Origin: Xanthomonas campestris pv. badrii
GTDB lineage: Bacteria; Pseudomonadota; Gammaproteobacteria; Xanthomonadales; Xanthomonadaceae
Length of the DNA: 64,000 bases
Assembly (NCBI RefSeq): GCF_012848175.1
Contig: NZ_CP051651.1
Coordinates: forward strand, 620,001 to 684,000
Direction: 5' to 3'
Shown here: positions 48,066 to 57,899 of the stretch, piece after piece
Layout of the letters: every line of letters begins with the position of its first letter
How positions within the stretch are numbered: the first letter of the stretch is position 1
Notes under the pieces: model-generated
What the model saw: the letters and a program-made list of their open reading frames with translations, nothing else
Database searches by the model: none
What the model was told of the DNA's origin: nothing
Position numbers and translations under genes: made by a program

Positions 48066-48556
48066 TGCGGTGGCTCAGGCATGTCTTCGCGCCCTCGGCG
48101 CAACGCAGATCACCAGCGTCCTGCATGGACACGATCGCCGCGGCCGTGGCCGACAGCGAGCGCAGCCACACCGGGCAGATCATGGTGGCGGTCGAGGCGG
48201 ACCTGCCACTTGCCGCGCTGTGGCGCCGACACAGCGCACGGCACAGCGCCGAACAGGCCTTCGCACACCTGCGCACCTGGGATACGGAGGCCAACAACGG
48301 GGTGCTGATCTATCTGCTGCTGGCCGACCACGCCATCGAAGTGGTGGCCGACCGCGGCCTGCGTCGCCGGGTGCCGGATGCCCAATGGGCCGAGGTGTGC
48401 CGGCGCATGCAGCAGTTCCTGCGTGAGGGGCAGTACGAGGTGGCGGTGCTGGCGGGCATCGAGGCGGTGACCGAACTGCTGGTTGCCCACTTCCCGCGCG
48501 GCGCGGACGCCCCGCATGAAGACGAGCTGCCCAACCGGCCACAGCGTTTAGGCTGA
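48065..48556 (+). CDS. Small TPM-domain protein
   Basis: A 163-residue protein with a second TPM domain and no signal peptide. Visible are AAAVADSERSHTGQIMVAVEADLPLAALW, HLRTWDTEANNGVLIYLLLADHAIEVVADRGL and the WAEVCRRMQQFLREG helix. The start overlaps the previous stop by one base. Together with lemA and the YgcG-like gene it forms a three-gene unit. Function unknown. Confidence 0.88.
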   Translation: MRWLRHVFAPSAQRRSPASCMDTIAAAVADSERSHTGQIMVAVEADLPLAALWRRHSARHSAEQAFAHLRTWDTEANNGVLIYLLLADHAIEVVADRGLRRRVPDAQWAEVCRRMQQFLREGQYEVAVLAGIEAVTELLVAHFPRGADAPHEDELPNRPQRLG

Positions 48557-48609
48557 GGGCGCCCGAGGTGTCAGAATAGCGGTCTCGCTCTATGTGATCC
48601 GCGCTCGGC

Positions 48610-49500
48610 ATGATCTATCTGCACGCCATCGACCCCATCGCCTTCTCGCTTGGCCCGGTGCAGGTGCACTGGTATGGCTTGATGTACCTGGCGGCCTTCT
48701 TCTCGGCCTGGGCGCTGGGGCGCTCGCGCATCCTGCGCGGCCGCTTGCCTGGCGTGGACATGGACGGTTTTTCCGATCTGCTGTTCTACGGCATGCTCGG
48801 TGTGGTGCTGGGCGGGCGTATCGGCTACATGCTGTTCTATGCGTTCGACACCTTCCTGGCCAACCCGCTGATCCTGTTCAAGGTGTGGGAGGGCGGCATG
48901 AGCTTCCATGGCGGCCTGCTCGGCGTGCTGCTGGCCTGCTGGCTGTGGGCACGCAAGCACCGGCTGCATTTCTTCGATGTCATGGATTTCGTCGCGCCGC
49001 TGGTTCCGCTGGGCCTTGGGTTCGGGAGGCTCGGCAATTTCGTCGGCGGCGAGCTGTGGGGCAAGTTCACCCAGGCCGGCTGGGGCGTGATCTTTCCGCA
49101 TGCACCGGAACTGGCCGCTATCGCGCCGGCACAGATCCAGGCGCAATACGCCGCCGGGGCGCTGGATCGGTTCGCGCGTCATCCATCGCAGCTGTATGAA
49201 GCGGCGTTGGAAGGCGTGGTGATGTTTGTGGTGCTATGGGCATTCTCGATGAAGCCGCGCGCCCGCTATGCGGTGTCGGGCGTGTTTGCGTTGCTGTACG
49301 GCGTGTTCCGCTTCATCGTGGAATTCGTGCGGGTGCCGGATGCGCCGATCGGCTATCTGGCCTTCAACTGGCTGACGATGGGGCAGATCCTGAGCCTGCC
49401 GCTGATCGCAGTGGGGCTGGTGCTGCTGGCGATGTCACGCCGCGCCCCGGTGCTGCAACCGGTGTTGCCGGCTGCCGTCACCGTGGAGGCGGCCAAGTGA
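48610..49500 (+). CDS. lgt: Prolipoprotein diacylglyceryl transferase
   Basis: A 296-residue inner-membrane enzyme that attaches diacylglycerol to the lipobox Cys of prolipoproteins, the first step for all lipoproteins in this window. It has about seven helices. The catalytic-region motif [17 protein letters not shown] and the signature [19 protein letters not shown] are present (Asn-Phe retained; the usual Asn-Gly reads Gly-Gly). [12 protein letters not shown] is also conserved. Its stop overlaps the GTG start of thyA. Confidence 0.96.
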   Translation: MIYLHAIDPIAFSLGPVQVHWYGLMYLAAFFSAWALGRSRILRGRLPGVDMDGFSDLLFYGMLGVVLGGRIGYMLFYAFDTFLANPLILFKVWEGGMSFHGGLLGVLLACWLWARKHRLHFFDVMDFVAPLVPLGLGFGRLGNFVGGELWGKFTQAGWGVIFPHAPELAAIAPAQIQAQYAAGALDRFARHPSQLYEAALEGVVMFVVLWAFSMKPRARYAVSGVFALLYGVFRFIVEFVRVPDAPIGYLAFNWLTMGQILSLPLIAVGLVLLAMSRRAPVLQPVLPAAVTVEAAK

Positions 49501-50291
49501 AGCCGTATCTGGATCTGCTGCGGCATGTGCTGGAACACGGGGCCGAGAAGTCCGACCGCACCGGCACCGGCACGCGTAGCGTGTTTGGCTGGCAGATGCG
49601 CTTCGACCTCAATGCCGGGTTCCCGCTGGTCACCACCAAGAAACTGCACCTGCGCTCGATCATCCACGAGCTGCTGTGGTTCCTGCAGGGCGACACCAAT
49701 ATCGGCTATCTCAAGGACAACCAGGTCCGCATCTGGGACGAATGGGCCGACGACAACGGCGACCTCGGCCCGGTGTACGGCAAGCAGTGGCGCCGCTGGA
49801 CTGGCCCGGACGGTGCCGAGATCGACCAGATGCAGTGGCTGGTGGACGAAATCAAGCGCAATCCGGATTCGCGGCGGCTGGTGATCAGTGCCTGGAACGT
49901 GGGTGAATTGCCGCAAATGGCGCTGATGCCGTGCCATAGCCTGTTCCAGTTCTATGTGGTCGACGGCAAGCTCAGCTGCCAGCTGTACCAACGCAGCGGC
50001 GACATCTTTCTGGGTGTGCCGTTCAACATCGCAAGCTATGCGTTGCTCACGCACATGGTGGCGCAGGCCACCGGGCTGGGCGTGGGCGATTTCGTGCATA
50101 CGCTGGGCGATGCGCATCTGTATGCGAACCACTTCGACCAGGCCCGCGAACAGCTGGCCCGCACCCCACGCGCGTTGCCGACACTGCGCCTGAATCCGGA
50201 AGTGACCGACCTGTTCGGGTTCCGTTTCGAAGACATCGCCATCGAAGGCTACGACCCGCATCCGGCGATCAAGGCGCCGGTGGCGGTATGA
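49497..50291 (+). CDS. thyA: Thymidylate synthase
   Basis: A 264-residue cytosolic enzyme that makes dTMP from dUMP using methylene-tetrahydrofolate. The length equals that of the E. coli enzyme, and the catalytic Cys is residue 146 in [12 protein letters not shown]. Other motifs are [18 protein letters not shown], the Asn/Asp dUMP loop [17 protein letters not shown] and ANHFDQA. GTG start at 49497, overlapping the lgt stop. Its oxidised folate product is recycled by folA, the next gene. Confidence 0.98.
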   Translation: MKPYLDLLRHVLEHGAEKSDRTGTGTRSVFGWQMRFDLNAGFPLVTTKKLHLRSIIHELLWFLQGDTNIGYLKDNQVRIWDEWADDNGDLGPVYGKQWRRWTGPDGAEIDQMQWLVDEIKRNPDSRRLVISAWNVGELPQMALMPCHSLFQFYVVDGKLSCQLYQRSGDIFLGVPFNIASYALLTHMVAQATGLGVGDFVHTLGDAHLYANHFDQAREQLARTPRALPTLRLNPEVTDLFGFRFEDIAIEGYDPHPAIKAPVAV

Positions 50292-50293
50292 GT

Positions 50294-50425
50294 GGACGGG
50301 ACCCGGGACCCGGGACCGGGGACCCGGAAACAGCAACTGCAGCACCAACAACAACGGCAACGGCAACGTCGGAGATTTGCGTGGATCTGCTTCCCCGGTC
50401 CCCGGTCCCCGGTCTGCGGTCCCGG
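50294..50425 (+). promoter_or_regulatory. Long GC-rich inverted repeat around the folA ribosome site
   Basis: The left arm (50298-50328, runs of gggacccgggaccgggg) can pair with the right arm (50393-50425, ccccggtccccggtccc). The loop contains ggagatttgcGTG, the folA ribosome site and start. Both arms are built from repeated ggacccgg/ccggtcc units. In mRNA this would place the folA start in the loop of a very stable stem. Confidence 0.6.
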
Positions 50426-50920
50426 CTCTCCATCACCCTGATCGTCGCCTTCGACCGCAACCACGCCATCGGGCGCGACAACGATCTGCCGTGGAAGCTG
50501 CCCGACGATCTCAAGCGTTTCAAGGCGCTGACGCTGGGCAAGCCGATCCTGATGGGCCGCAAGACGGCGCAATCGCTGGGGCGTGCACTGCCGGGGCGTT
50601 TGAACCTGGTGCTGACGCGGTCGGGGCAGGTGCCTTTTGCCGGCATGCAGGCGGTGGCGTCGGTGGAGCAGGCGCTGCAGTGTGCCGAACAGGCTGGTGC
50701 GCAGGAGCTGTGCGTGATCGGTGGTGGCGAGGTCTATCGGCTAACGATGGAACGCGCCGATCTATTGGCTGTCACCGAGGTGGACACTGCGGTCGAACAT
50801 GCCGATACGCACTTTCCGCCGATCGATCCGGCGGTGTGGGTGCCGGTGCAGCGCGAAGAACATGCAGCCGATGCGCGCCACGCGTTTGCATTTTCTTACG
50901 TGGATTATCGGCGCCGCTGA
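50381..50920 (+). CDS. folA: Dihydrofolate reductase with altered N-terminus
   Basis: A protein of about 179 residues that reduces dihydrofolate to tetrahydrofolate. The DHFR fold starts at LSITLIVAFDRNHAIGRDNDLPWKL, with the folate/NADPH motifs DDLKRFKALTLGKPILMGRKT and VIGGGEVYRL. The expected Met just before the first strand is absent. GTG 50381 has a good GGAG 6 bases upstream and adds about 16 extra residues encoded by the ccggtccc repeat; ATG 50288 (overlapping the thyA stop) would add about 47. The N-terminus appears rebuilt by insertion of repeat DNA. It is the third gene of lgt-thyA-folA. Confidence 0.9.
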   Translation: MDLLPRSPVPGLRSRLSITLIVAFDRNHAIGRDNDLPWKLPDDLKRFKALTLGKPILMGRKTAQSLGRALPGRLNLVLTRSGQVPFAGMQAVASVEQALQCAEQAGAQELCVIGGGEVYRLTMERADLLAVTEVDTAVEHADTHFPPIDPAVWVPVQREEHAADARHAFAFSYVDYRRR

Positions 50921-50995
50921 GGGGCCGGACCCTGGCTGGCAAACTTGCGAGGCCACAGGGCAAGGCAGCGCGGCAACCGCGGATTGCCCTGCGTC

Positions 50996-52069
50996 TCACT
51001 CGGCACGCTTGTGAACCACCAGCTCGCCCAGTTCGATCAGGCGCGCACGCACGATGTTGCGGCTCAGTCCGAGCAATGCAGCGGTCCTGACCTGGTTATG
51101 GTGGCAATGCCGGTAGGCAGCGCGTAACAGCTGCGCTTCGACGGTGGCATGCAGCGCGCCGTCGTTGCTTTCGAACAAGCTGTCGAAGGCGCGTGCGAGC
51201 AGGGCCGCAGCATCGGGTTGCGTCTCGTTGGTGGGCTGGGTGGGCAAGCGCAGCTGCGACAGCCGGATATCGTCGGCGCGCACCACACCGTCGCGGTGGA
51301 TCAGCAGGGTGTGGTGGATGACATTTTCCAGTTCGCGGATATTGCCCGGCCACGGGTGTTGCACCAGGCGCTGCTCGGCCTCCGGGCTGATCGTCACTTG
51401 GCCATGGCCCAGGCGCTGGCTGTAGATCTGCACGAAATGGCGGATCAACGGCGGAATGTCGCCGGGCCGTTCGCGTAGCGGCTTGAGTTCCACGCCCACC
51501 ACATTGAGCCGGTAGAACAGGTCCTGGCGAAACTGCCCCTGGCCGATGGCCTGATCCAGCGGCACGTTGGTTGCAGCCAGCACCCTGACGTCGATCGGAA
51601 CACTGCGGCGCGAGCCCAGGCGCACCACTTCGCGCTCCTGCAATACGCGTAACAGCTTGACCTGGATCGGCATCGGCAGATCGCCGATCTCGTCGAGAAA
51701 CAGCGTGCCGCCATTGGCCTCCTCGAACCAGCCGGCCTTGGCGCTGAGCGCGCCGGTGAAGGCACCTTTCTCGTGCCCGAACAATTCCGCGTCCACCAGC
51801 GATTCGCTAAAGGCCCCGCAATTGACGGCCACGAACGGATGCTGCGCACGCGCGCTGAGGGTATGGAGATGGCGTGCCACCAACTCCTTGCCGGTGCCGG
51901 ACTCGCCAATGATCAGCACGCTGGCTTCGCTGGGCGCCACGCGTTCCAGGTGCGCCAGCAACGCCTGCGATGCCGGGTCTTCGAAGACGTGCGCAGCGGC
52001 GGTTCTGCCGTTGCCGACAGCGACGCGTTGTGGCACCGAAGGCAGGGTCAATAGGCGAAAATCGGACAT
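50996..52069 (-). CDS. sfnR: Sigma-54-dependent activator, SfnR-like
   Basis: A 357-residue activator composed of an AAA+ domain and a Fis-type helix-turn-helix without an N-terminal sensor. Walker A is IIGESGTGKELVARHLH, the sigma-54 contact loop GAFTGA lies in HEKGAFTGALSAKAG, Walker B is TLFLDEIGDLP, and the C-terminus RTAALLGLSRNIVRARLIELGEL is the DNA reader. This build is that of SfnR, which turns on sulfone/sulfonate genes when sulfate is scarce. It is last in line after ssuEDACB and sfnB. The -24/-12 sites at 57900 and 58562 are its likely targets. Confidence 0.88.
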   Translation of the reverse strand: MSDFRLLTLPSVPQRVAVGNGRTAAAHVFEDPASQALLAHLERVAPSEASVLIIGESGTGKELVARHLHTLSARAQHPFVAVNCGAFSESLVDAELFGHEKGAFTGALSAKAGWFEEANGGTLFLDEIGDLPMPIQVKLLRVLQEREVVRLGSRRSVPIDVRVLAATNVPLDQAIGQGQFRQDLFYRLNVVGVELKPLRERPGDIPPLIRHFVQIYSQRLGHGQVTISPEAEQRLVQHPWPGNIRELENVIHHTLLIHRDGVVRADDIRLSQLRLPTQPTNETQPDAAALLARAFDSLFESNDGALHATVEAQLLRAAYRHCHHNQVRTAALLGLSRNIVRARLIELGELVVHKRAE

Positions 52070-52158
52070 GGGCCGGATGCGAAGTGGGAGAAAAGGGAGC
52101 TAGGCAGCACCGAGATGCGCAGGCGAACTCGCTGTGGTGACAACGCCGCCACGGCGAT

Positions 52159-53346
52159 TCATGAGTAGAAGCTGGGCGTGGGAGGCTGTCGCCGTAGCGC
52201 CCATTCGCCGAGTTCGCGCACCTTGTAGTCGACCGGATCGTGCAGGGTGTGGGTACGCAAATTGCGCCAGTAACGGTCCAGACGCAGCGCTGCATGGGTG
52301 GCGCGCGCGCCGGTGACCTCGAACAGTTTGCTGCTGACATCCAGTCCCACACGCGTGGTGGCGACCTTGGCGGCGGCGATTGCCAGGGCCACCTGCGCGC
52401 GTTCGTCGCCGGTGAGCGCATGTTCCTTGCGCCAGGCGGCGTCGAACAGATCGGCGGCGCGCCCGGCCAGCAGGCGTGCGCTTTCCAACCCCAGCCAGAA
52501 CTCGCCGTAATGGGCCAGGATGTAGGGATCGTCGCTGGCCCGCTCGACTCCGGAACGATGCCAGGGCCGCGTTTCGGTCGAGGTGTAGCTGCGTGCCTCT
52601 TCGAATGCGCCTTCGGCAATGCCGAGGAAGACATGCGCAAACAGAAGTTGCGCAAGCAGCGGACGCAGGCACGCGAACGGCGTGCTCAGCGGGCCTGGAT
52701 CCAGCAGCAGCTCGTTTTCTTCCACCCTTACGCGCTCGAAGGTGGTGCTGCCGCTGTCGGTCTGGCGTTGGCCGATGTTGTCCCAATCTTGGCCGAGCGT
52801 GATGCCGCTGCGTGCGGTGGGAACTGCACCGATCAACAGCTTGCCGCTGCGTTCGTCCAGTGCGGAGGCGATCAGCATCTGCGAGTCGAGAGCGCCGGAG
52901 CAAAAACTCTTCTTGCCGGAAAATTCGCGCCAGCCCTCGTAGTGCACGGCGATGGTGCGCGTATCCAGGGGATTGAGCGCATTGCCCCAGAACCACTGCT
53001 TGCGCGCGGTCTGCTCCAGCCAGGGCTGCCATTGCGCCGGCTGGCCGAACAGCCGCACCGTGGCCAGCATCAGGTGATGGAAGCCGAAGACGTGCGCGAT
53101 GGAACTGTCGGCCCTGGCGAATTCGCGCACGATGGTCAGTACCTCGCTCCAGCTGGCGCCAAGACCGCCGTACTGCACCGGGATGCTCAAGCCCAGCAGG
53201 CCGCTGGTGCGCAATGCATCGCGTTCTACCTTGGGAGTGCCGCCACGCGCATCGCGTTCGATCGCCGTGGCAGCGAAGTCGGTGGCCAGACGCCGGGCCG
53301 TGTGCAGCGGGTTCAGCACGGTGGGTTGCAGTTGCTGGCTGGTCAT
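52159..53346 (-). CDS. sfnB: SfnB-family acyl-CoA dehydrogenase-like oxidoreductase
   Basis: A 395-residue flavoprotein of the acyl-CoA dehydrogenase superfamily in the sulfur-acquisition SfnB group. Visible are GLLGLSIPVQYGGLGASWSEVL, SSIAHVFGFHHLML, WFWGNALNPLD, GWREFSGKKSFCSGAL and a C-terminal helical domain ending FEVTGARATHAALRLDRYWRNLRTHTLHDP in pattern. Its exact reaction is not established; relatives use FMN/FAD in sulfone or sulfonate use. Start MTSQQLQPTV at 53346. It lies between ssuB and sfnR on the same strand. Confidence 0.88.
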   Translation of the reverse strand: MTSQQLQPTVLNPLHTARRLATDFAATAIERDARGGTPKVERDALRTSGLLGLSIPVQYGGLGASWSEVLTIVREFARADSSIAHVFGFHHLMLATVRLFGQPAQWQPWLEQTARKQWFWGNALNPLDTRTIAVHYEGWREFSGKKSFCSGALDSQMLIASALDERSGKLLIGAVPTARSGITLGQDWDNIGQRQTDSGSTTFERVRVEENELLLDPGPLSTPFACLRPLLAQLLFAHVFLGIAEGAFEEARSYTSTETRPWHRSGVERASDDPYILAHYGEFWLGLESARLLAGRAADLFDAAWRKEHALTGDERAQVALAIAAAKVATTRVGLDVSSKLFEVTGARATHAALRLDRYWRNLRTHTLHDPVDYKVRELGEWALRRQPPTPSFYS

Positions 53347-53458
53347 GCGCGATAGCCTCGTTCGGGTGGCAGGGAGATGATCGATGCACGGTGGTGCAGG
53401 TGCCGCAGATGCATGTCCGTTGGCAGTGGGTGTGCCTCGGCAGGTCACTGCCACGCGC

Positions 53459-54214
53459 CTACACCGCATGGATGTCGTGCAGCGCAGCCAGCAGCTCCTG
53501 GCGCGCCTCACGGAGCTCCGCCTCATGCGCGTTGCGATCGCGTGGCCGCGGCGTGTCCAGCGCCTGCGCATGCACGACGGAACCGGGCTGGCCGCCGATC
53601 ACGAGGACGCGGTCGCTCAGGTACACCGCTTCCTCGATATCGTGCGTCACCAGCAGCACGGTGAAGCCGTGCTCGCCGGCCAGGCGCAGCAGCAGCTCCT
53701 GCAGCCGGATGCGGGTGAAGGCATCCACGGCGCTGAAGGGTTCGTCCAGCAACAGCACCTGCGGTTGCCGGTACAACCCCCGCGCCAGGGCCACCCGCTG
53801 CGCCTGGCCGCCGGAGAGTTGCTTGGGCAACGCCTGCGCGTGGTCGAGCAGGCCGACCTCGGCCAGCAACTGCTGCACGCGCGGCGATTGCTGCGCTGCC
53901 GCCGGCGAAACGCCAGTGTCGTCGGCGAAGGCGACATTGGCCGCCACGTCCAGCCAGGGCAGCAGGCGCGGCTCCTGGAAGATGAAGCCGATACGGCGGT
54001 CGATCCCCTGCACGCGGCTGCCATCCAGCCGTACTTCGCCGCCGTAGTCGCGCTCCAGGCCGGCGACGATGCGTAACAAGGTGCTTTTGCCGCAACCGCT
54101 GGGTCCGATCAGGCTCAGGATTTCGCCCCGTGCCACGCGCAGCTCGATGTCCTGCAGCACGCTGCGCGCACCGAAGCGTTTGTTCGCCACCCGGATCTGC
54201 AGGTCGGCACTCAT
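53459..54214 (-). CDS. ssuB: Aliphatic sulfonate ABC transporter ATPase
   Basis: A 251-residue ATPase. Walker A is LIGPSGCGKSTLLRIVAG, the signature QLSGGQAQRVALARGL, Walker B VLLLDEPFSAVD, and the switch VTHDIEEAVYLSDRV. It is of the SsuB subgroup and drives the SsuC permease, whose stop overlaps its start. The fifth gene of the ssuE-D-A-C-B run. Confidence 0.93.
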   Translation of the reverse strand: MSADLQIRVANKRFGARSVLQDIELRVARGEILSLIGPSGCGKSTLLRIVAGLERDYGGEVRLDGSRVQGIDRRIGFIFQEPRLLPWLDVAANVAFADDTGVSPAAAQQSPRVQQLLAEVGLLDHAQALPKQLSGGQAQRVALARGLYRQPQVLLLDEPFSAVDAFTRIRLQELLLRLAGEHGFTVLLVTHDIEEAVYLSDRVLVIGGQPGSVVHAQALDTPRPRDRNAHEAELREARQELLAALHDIHAV

Positions 54215-55077
54215 GCTGCGTGCGCCGCGTGCGGGTGGGCGCGACGGTTCTGCAGGTTGTCGCGCCAGTGCAGCGTGTGGGTTTCCAGTGTCTTGAGCAC
54301 GCTGTCGCTGAGCTTGCCGAGCAGGGCCAGCATTACGATGGCGGCAATGACGATGTCCGGCCGCGAGGTCTCGCGCCCGTCGCTCAGCAGATAGCCCAGC
54401 CCGCGCGTAGCCGCGATCAGTTCGGCGGCCACCAGAAACATCCAGGCCAGGCTCAGGCTGGTACGCAGCCCGGTGAAGATCGATGGCAATGCGGCCGGCA
54501 GCAGGATCCGCCGCACCATGCGCCCCCAGGGCAGGCCATAGGTCTCGCCCAGTTCGATCAGCGTGCGATCGACCTGGCGCAGGCCATTGGCCACGCCCAG
54601 ATACATCGGGAAGAACGCACCGATCGCGATCAAGGTGATCTTCGGCGCTTCATCGATGCCCATCCACAGCAACAACAACGGCACCCAGGCCAGGCTGGGA
54701 ACCGCGCGCAGCGCCTGGAAGCTGGGATCCAGCAAGCGCTCCAGCCAGCGATTCAAGCCGACGCCGATGCCGATCAGCAGTCCCAGACCGGCACCCAGCG
54801 CAAAGCCCACCAGCACCCGCAGCACGCTGGCGCCCAGATGGCCGGCCAGTCCCCGGCCGGCTTCGTCTGCAAGCGTGGTCAGGATCTGGCTGGGAGGCGG
54901 CAGCAGATAGCGTGGCGTCCATCCCAGCGCCGAGCACACTTCCAGTGCCGCAAAAAAGCTGACCGGCAGCACTAGGCCCAGGCTGCCGGCAGGCAGGCGC
55001 CAGTGTCGCCGCAGGCGGCGGGACGATGGCTGGGTACGCGACAGGCGGAGCGAGGTGTGATGCATGCTGGCGGTCAT
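54211..55077 (-). CDS. ssuC: Aliphatic sulfonate ABC transporter permease
   Basis: A 288-residue inner-membrane permease with about six helices. The coupling loop is ELGETYGLPWGRMVRRILLPAALPSIFTGLRTSLSLAW in pattern, characteristic of SsuC. The first ~30 residues are basic and cytosolic. It overlaps the ssuA stop and the ssuB start by four bases each. Start MTASMHHTS at 55077; the second Met is an alternative. Confidence 0.93.
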   Translation of the reverse strand: MTASMHHTSLRLSRTQPSSRRLRRHWRLPAGSLGLVLPVSFFAALEVCSALGWTPRYLLPPPSQILTTLADEAGRGLAGHLGASVLRVLVGFALGAGLGLLIGIGVGLNRWLERLLDPSFQALRAVPSLAWVPLLLLWMGIDEAPKITLIAIGAFFPMYLGVANGLRQVDRTLIELGETYGLPWGRMVRRILLPAALPSIFTGLRTSLSLAWMFLVAAELIAATRGLGYLLSDGRETSRPDIVIAAIVMLALLGKLSDSVLKTLETHTLHWRDNLQNRRAHPHAAHAA

Positions 55078-56078
55078 CCCTGCGCCACGCGTGCGCGCGT
55101 GGCATAGCGTGGATCGATCAATGCGCCCAGTACCTGGGTCAGGTCGGTTCCCGGTCGCACCAGGCCTTCCTCGAGCAGGACCGGCGCGGCGCTGCGCAAG
55201 GCCGCCAGTTGCTCGGCGCCGATCAATGGCCGGCTGAGATCGGTGCGCTGCAACTGCAGTTGCGCCACCGGCACCGAGAGACGTGCCTGCTCGGCGATCA
55301 GGCTGGCCAAGGCGTCCGGATGTGCGATCGCCCAACGACGCGCCTTTTCATAGGCCTGCAGCACCAGTGGAATCTGCTCGGGGTAGGTGGCGGCAAATTT
55401 TTCGCTGGTATTCAAGAAGCCGTACGAATTGAAGGCGACGTTGCGATACAGCAGCCGTGAGCCGGCCTCGAGCTGGCTGGCGGCCATATGCGGGTCCAGT
55501 CCGGCCCAGGCATCGACATTGCCGCGCTCCAGTGCAATACGTCCATCCGCATGCTGCAGATGAACGATGTCGACATCGTCGCGGTGCAAGCCGACTTCGC
55601 GCAGCGCACGCAGCAGGAACAGATACGCATCGGTGCCCTTGGTGGCGGCCACCCGTCTGCCCTTGAGTTCAGCCACGCGCTGGATCTTCGATTGCTTGCC
55701 GACGACCAGGGCGACCCATTCCGGGCGCGAGTACACATAGACCGCCTTGACCGGATTGCCATTGGCGCGCCCCAGCAGCGCGGCCAGACCGGCGGTGCTG
55801 CCGAAATCGATGCTGTTGCCGGCCAGATACTCCAGTGCGCGATTGCTACCGGCCGAGAGCACCCAGGTGACCTCGGTGCCCTGCGACTTGAGCGCTGCTT
55901 CTAGCCAGCCGAAGTGCTTGAGCACCAGCGAGGTGGGCGAGTAGTAGGCGTAATCCATGCGCAGGCGTTCGGGAACGGCAATCCTGCGCGGTGCATCCGC
56001 CGCGCTGGACAACAGCGGCCGGGCACCGAGCGCGACTCCGGCCAGCGTTCCGAGTTTGAGCAGGTTGCGTCGTTTCAT
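55074..56078 (-). CDS. ssuA: Aliphatic sulfonate-binding periplasmic protein
   Basis: A 334-residue exported binding protein. The signal MKRRNLLKLGTLAGVALGARPLLSSA is Tat-like (RRNLLK). Mature motifs are YYSPTSLVLKHFGWLE, VLSAGSNRALEYLAGNSIDFGST, YVYSRPEWVALVV and NVDAWAGLDPHMAA. It delivers sulfonates to SsuBC. It lies 11 bp downstream of ssuD. Confidence 0.92.
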   Translation of the reverse strand: MKRRNLLKLGTLAGVALGARPLLSSAADAPRRIAVPERLRMDYAYYSPTSLVLKHFGWLEAALKSQGTEVTWVLSAGSNRALEYLAGNSIDFGSTAGLAALLGRANGNPVKAVYVYSRPEWVALVVGKQSKIQRVAELKGRRVAATKGTDAYLFLLRALREVGLHRDDVDIVHLQHADGRIALERGNVDAWAGLDPHMAASQLEAGSRLLYRNVAFNSYGFLNTSEKFAATYPEQIPLVLQAYEKARRWAIAHPDALASLIAEQARLSVPVAQLQLQRTDLSRPLIGAEQLAALRSAAPVLLEEGLVRPGTDLTQVLGALIDPRYATRARVAQG

Positions 56079-56089
56079 GGGGGCTCCGG

Positions 56090-57253
56090 TCAGCGCGCCG
56101 ACGCGCGTGGCACGATGGTGTTGGCGATGACTTCGCCGAAGGGGCCGCTCAGCGGTTGCCCGGGCAATTGCTGCCGGCGCGCACGTGGCAGCAGCGGGAA
56201 GACCAGTTCGGCAAAGCGATAGGCCTCTTCCAGATGCGGATAGCCGGAGAAGATGAAGGTGTCGATGCCGAGCGCGGCGTATTCCTCGATCCGCTGCACC
56301 ACTGTCTGCGGACTGCCGACCAGGGCAGTACCGGCTCCGCCGCGGACCAGGCCGACCCCGGCCCACAGGTTCGGGCTGACCTCCAGATCGGCGCGCGTGC
56401 GGCCCTGGCCACGCCCATGCAAGGCGGTCATGCGCCGCTGGCCGACCGAGTCCATGCGTGCAAAGGCGCGCTGTGCGCGCTCCACGGTGTCGTCGTCGAG
56501 ATGACGGATCAACGCATCGGCCGCGGCCCAGGCCTGCGCGTCGGTTTCGCGTACGATGACATGCAGGCGGATGCCGAAGCGCAAGCTGCGCCCGAGCGCC
56601 GCAGCCTTGCTGCGGACGGTGGCGATCTTCTGCGCCACTGCGGCCGGCGGCTCGCCCCAGGTGAGGTAGGTGTCCACCTGTTCGGCGGCCAGATCGTGCG
56701 CCGCATCGGACGAGCCGCCAAACCACACCGGTGGATACGGCCGTTGCACGGTGGGATACAGCAGTTGCGCCGCCTTTACCTGCAGATGCCTGCCATCGAA
56801 GTCGTAGCTCTGGCTGTCATGGCTGTGGCGGATGATCTCGCGCCAGATCCGGATGAATTCGGCCGAGGCCTCGTAACGGTCGGCGTGATCGAGAAACACG
56901 CCATCGCCTTCCAGCTCGCCGCGGTCGCCGCCGGTGACCAGATTGACCAGCAGGCGCCCGCCGGAGAGCCGGTCGAAGCTGGCCGCCATGCGCGCTGCCA
57001 GTGCGGGCGCCATCAGCCCGGGGCGCAGCGCCACCAGAAACTTCAGTTGGCGCGTGGCGTTGATCAGGCTGGACGCGATCACCCACGGGTCTTCGCAGGA
57101 GCGCCCGGTGGGAATCAGCACTCCCTCATAGCCCAGCGTGTCCGCCGCCACGGCCACCTGGGTCACGTAGTCGGCACTGACCTGGCGCGCGCCCTCGCTG
57201 GTACCCAGATAGCGGCTGTCGCCGTGGGTGGGAATGAACCAGAACATCTCCAT
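56090..57253 (-). CDS. ssuD: FMNH2-dependent alkanesulfonate monooxygenase
   Basis: A 387-residue luciferase-family enzyme that splits alkanesulfonates into aldehyde and sulfite using FMNH2 and O2. The start [21 protein letters not shown], then [37 protein letters not shown] and [18 protein letters not shown] are typical of SsuD. The length matches the family. Reduced flavin comes from the reductase encoded just upstream. In the same line as the transporter genes, so capture and cleavage are co-regulated. Confidence 0.96.
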   Translation of the reverse strand: MEMFWFIPTHGDSRYLGTSEGARQVSADYVTQVAVAADTLGYEGVLIPTGRSCEDPWVIASSLINATRQLKFLVALRPGLMAPALAARMAASFDRLSGGRLLVNLVTGGDRGELEGDGVFLDHADRYEASAEFIRIWREIIRHSHDSQSYDFDGRHLQVKAAQLLYPTVQRPYPPVWFGGSSDAAHDLAAEQVDTYLTWGEPPAAVAQKIATVRSKAAALGRSLRFGIRLHVIVRETDAQAWAAADALIRHLDDDTVERAQRAFARMDSVGQRRMTALHGRGQGRTRADLEVSPNLWAGVGLVRGGAGTALVGSPQTVVQRIEEYAALGIDTFIFSGYPHLEEAYRFAELVFPLLPRARRQQLPGQPLSGPFGEVIANTIVPRASAR

Positions 57254-57300
57254 CGCGATCTCCTTGAGGTGGACTGCCGGGCTCGCGCCGGCGAACCGGA

Positions 57301-57864
57301 TCAGGCAATACGCAGACGCGCATCGGGGCGCACGCCCAACACACCGGCAGCGCGTTCGGCAGCCAGCGCGATGCGCTGGCGCAGCGCCGGAGCGGCCACC
57401 TGGTAATCGTGGAAATCGCTTTCGCTGGCATAGATCCCGATCGGCAATGTCAGTGCCTGGAAAAATGCGAACAACGGCCGCAGCTGGTGATCGATCACCA
57501 GCGCGTGCCGTTCGCTGCCGCCGGTGGCGGCCAGCAACACCGGCGTATCGATCAATGCGTGCATGTCGATCAGGTCGAACAGGTGCTTGAGCAAGCCTGG
57601 ATACGAACCGCGATACACCGGTGCGACGACCAGTAGCAGGTCTGCCGTTTCGATCTGGCGCAAGGCCTGTTCTGTGGTTGCGTCGACGTCGCTGCGCCAT
57701 TGCGCTGCGCCCAGCGGTCGCGCGATCTCGCCGAGCTGGAGGATGCTGGGCTTGATGGCCAGGTGCTGTGCCAGCTCGGCCAGGGTGGCCTCGGCCAGGG
57801 CCAGGCTGCGCGAAGGGCGCGAGGTGCTGCCGGAGACGGCAACGACATTCAACGGAGTGCGCAT
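57301..57864 (-). CDS. ssuE: NAD(P)H-dependent FMN reductase (SsuE/MsuE type)
   Basis: A 187-residue flavodoxin-fold reductase that supplies FMNH2 to SsuD and, when intact, SfnG. The FMN-phosphate loop is [16 protein letters not shown] at the N-terminus, followed by [21 protein letters not shown] and the [21 protein letters not shown] segment. MsuE, the methanesulfonate version, is the nearest alternative name. It is the first gene of the operon, 36 bp downstream of a perfect -24/-12 sigma-54 promoter. Confidence 0.92.
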   Translation of the reverse strand: MRTPLNVVAVSGSTSRPSRSLALAEATLAELAQHLAIKPSILQLGEIARPLGAAQWRSDVDATTEQALRQIETADLLLVVAPVYRGSYPGLLKHLFDLIDMHALIDTPVLLAATGGSERHALVIDHQLRPLFAFFQALTLPIGIYASESDFHDYQVAAPALRQRIALAAERAAGVLGVRPDARLRIA

Positions 57865-57899
57865 GCGAGATTCCTGTAGGGGGCGTGTCGAGCTGTCAC

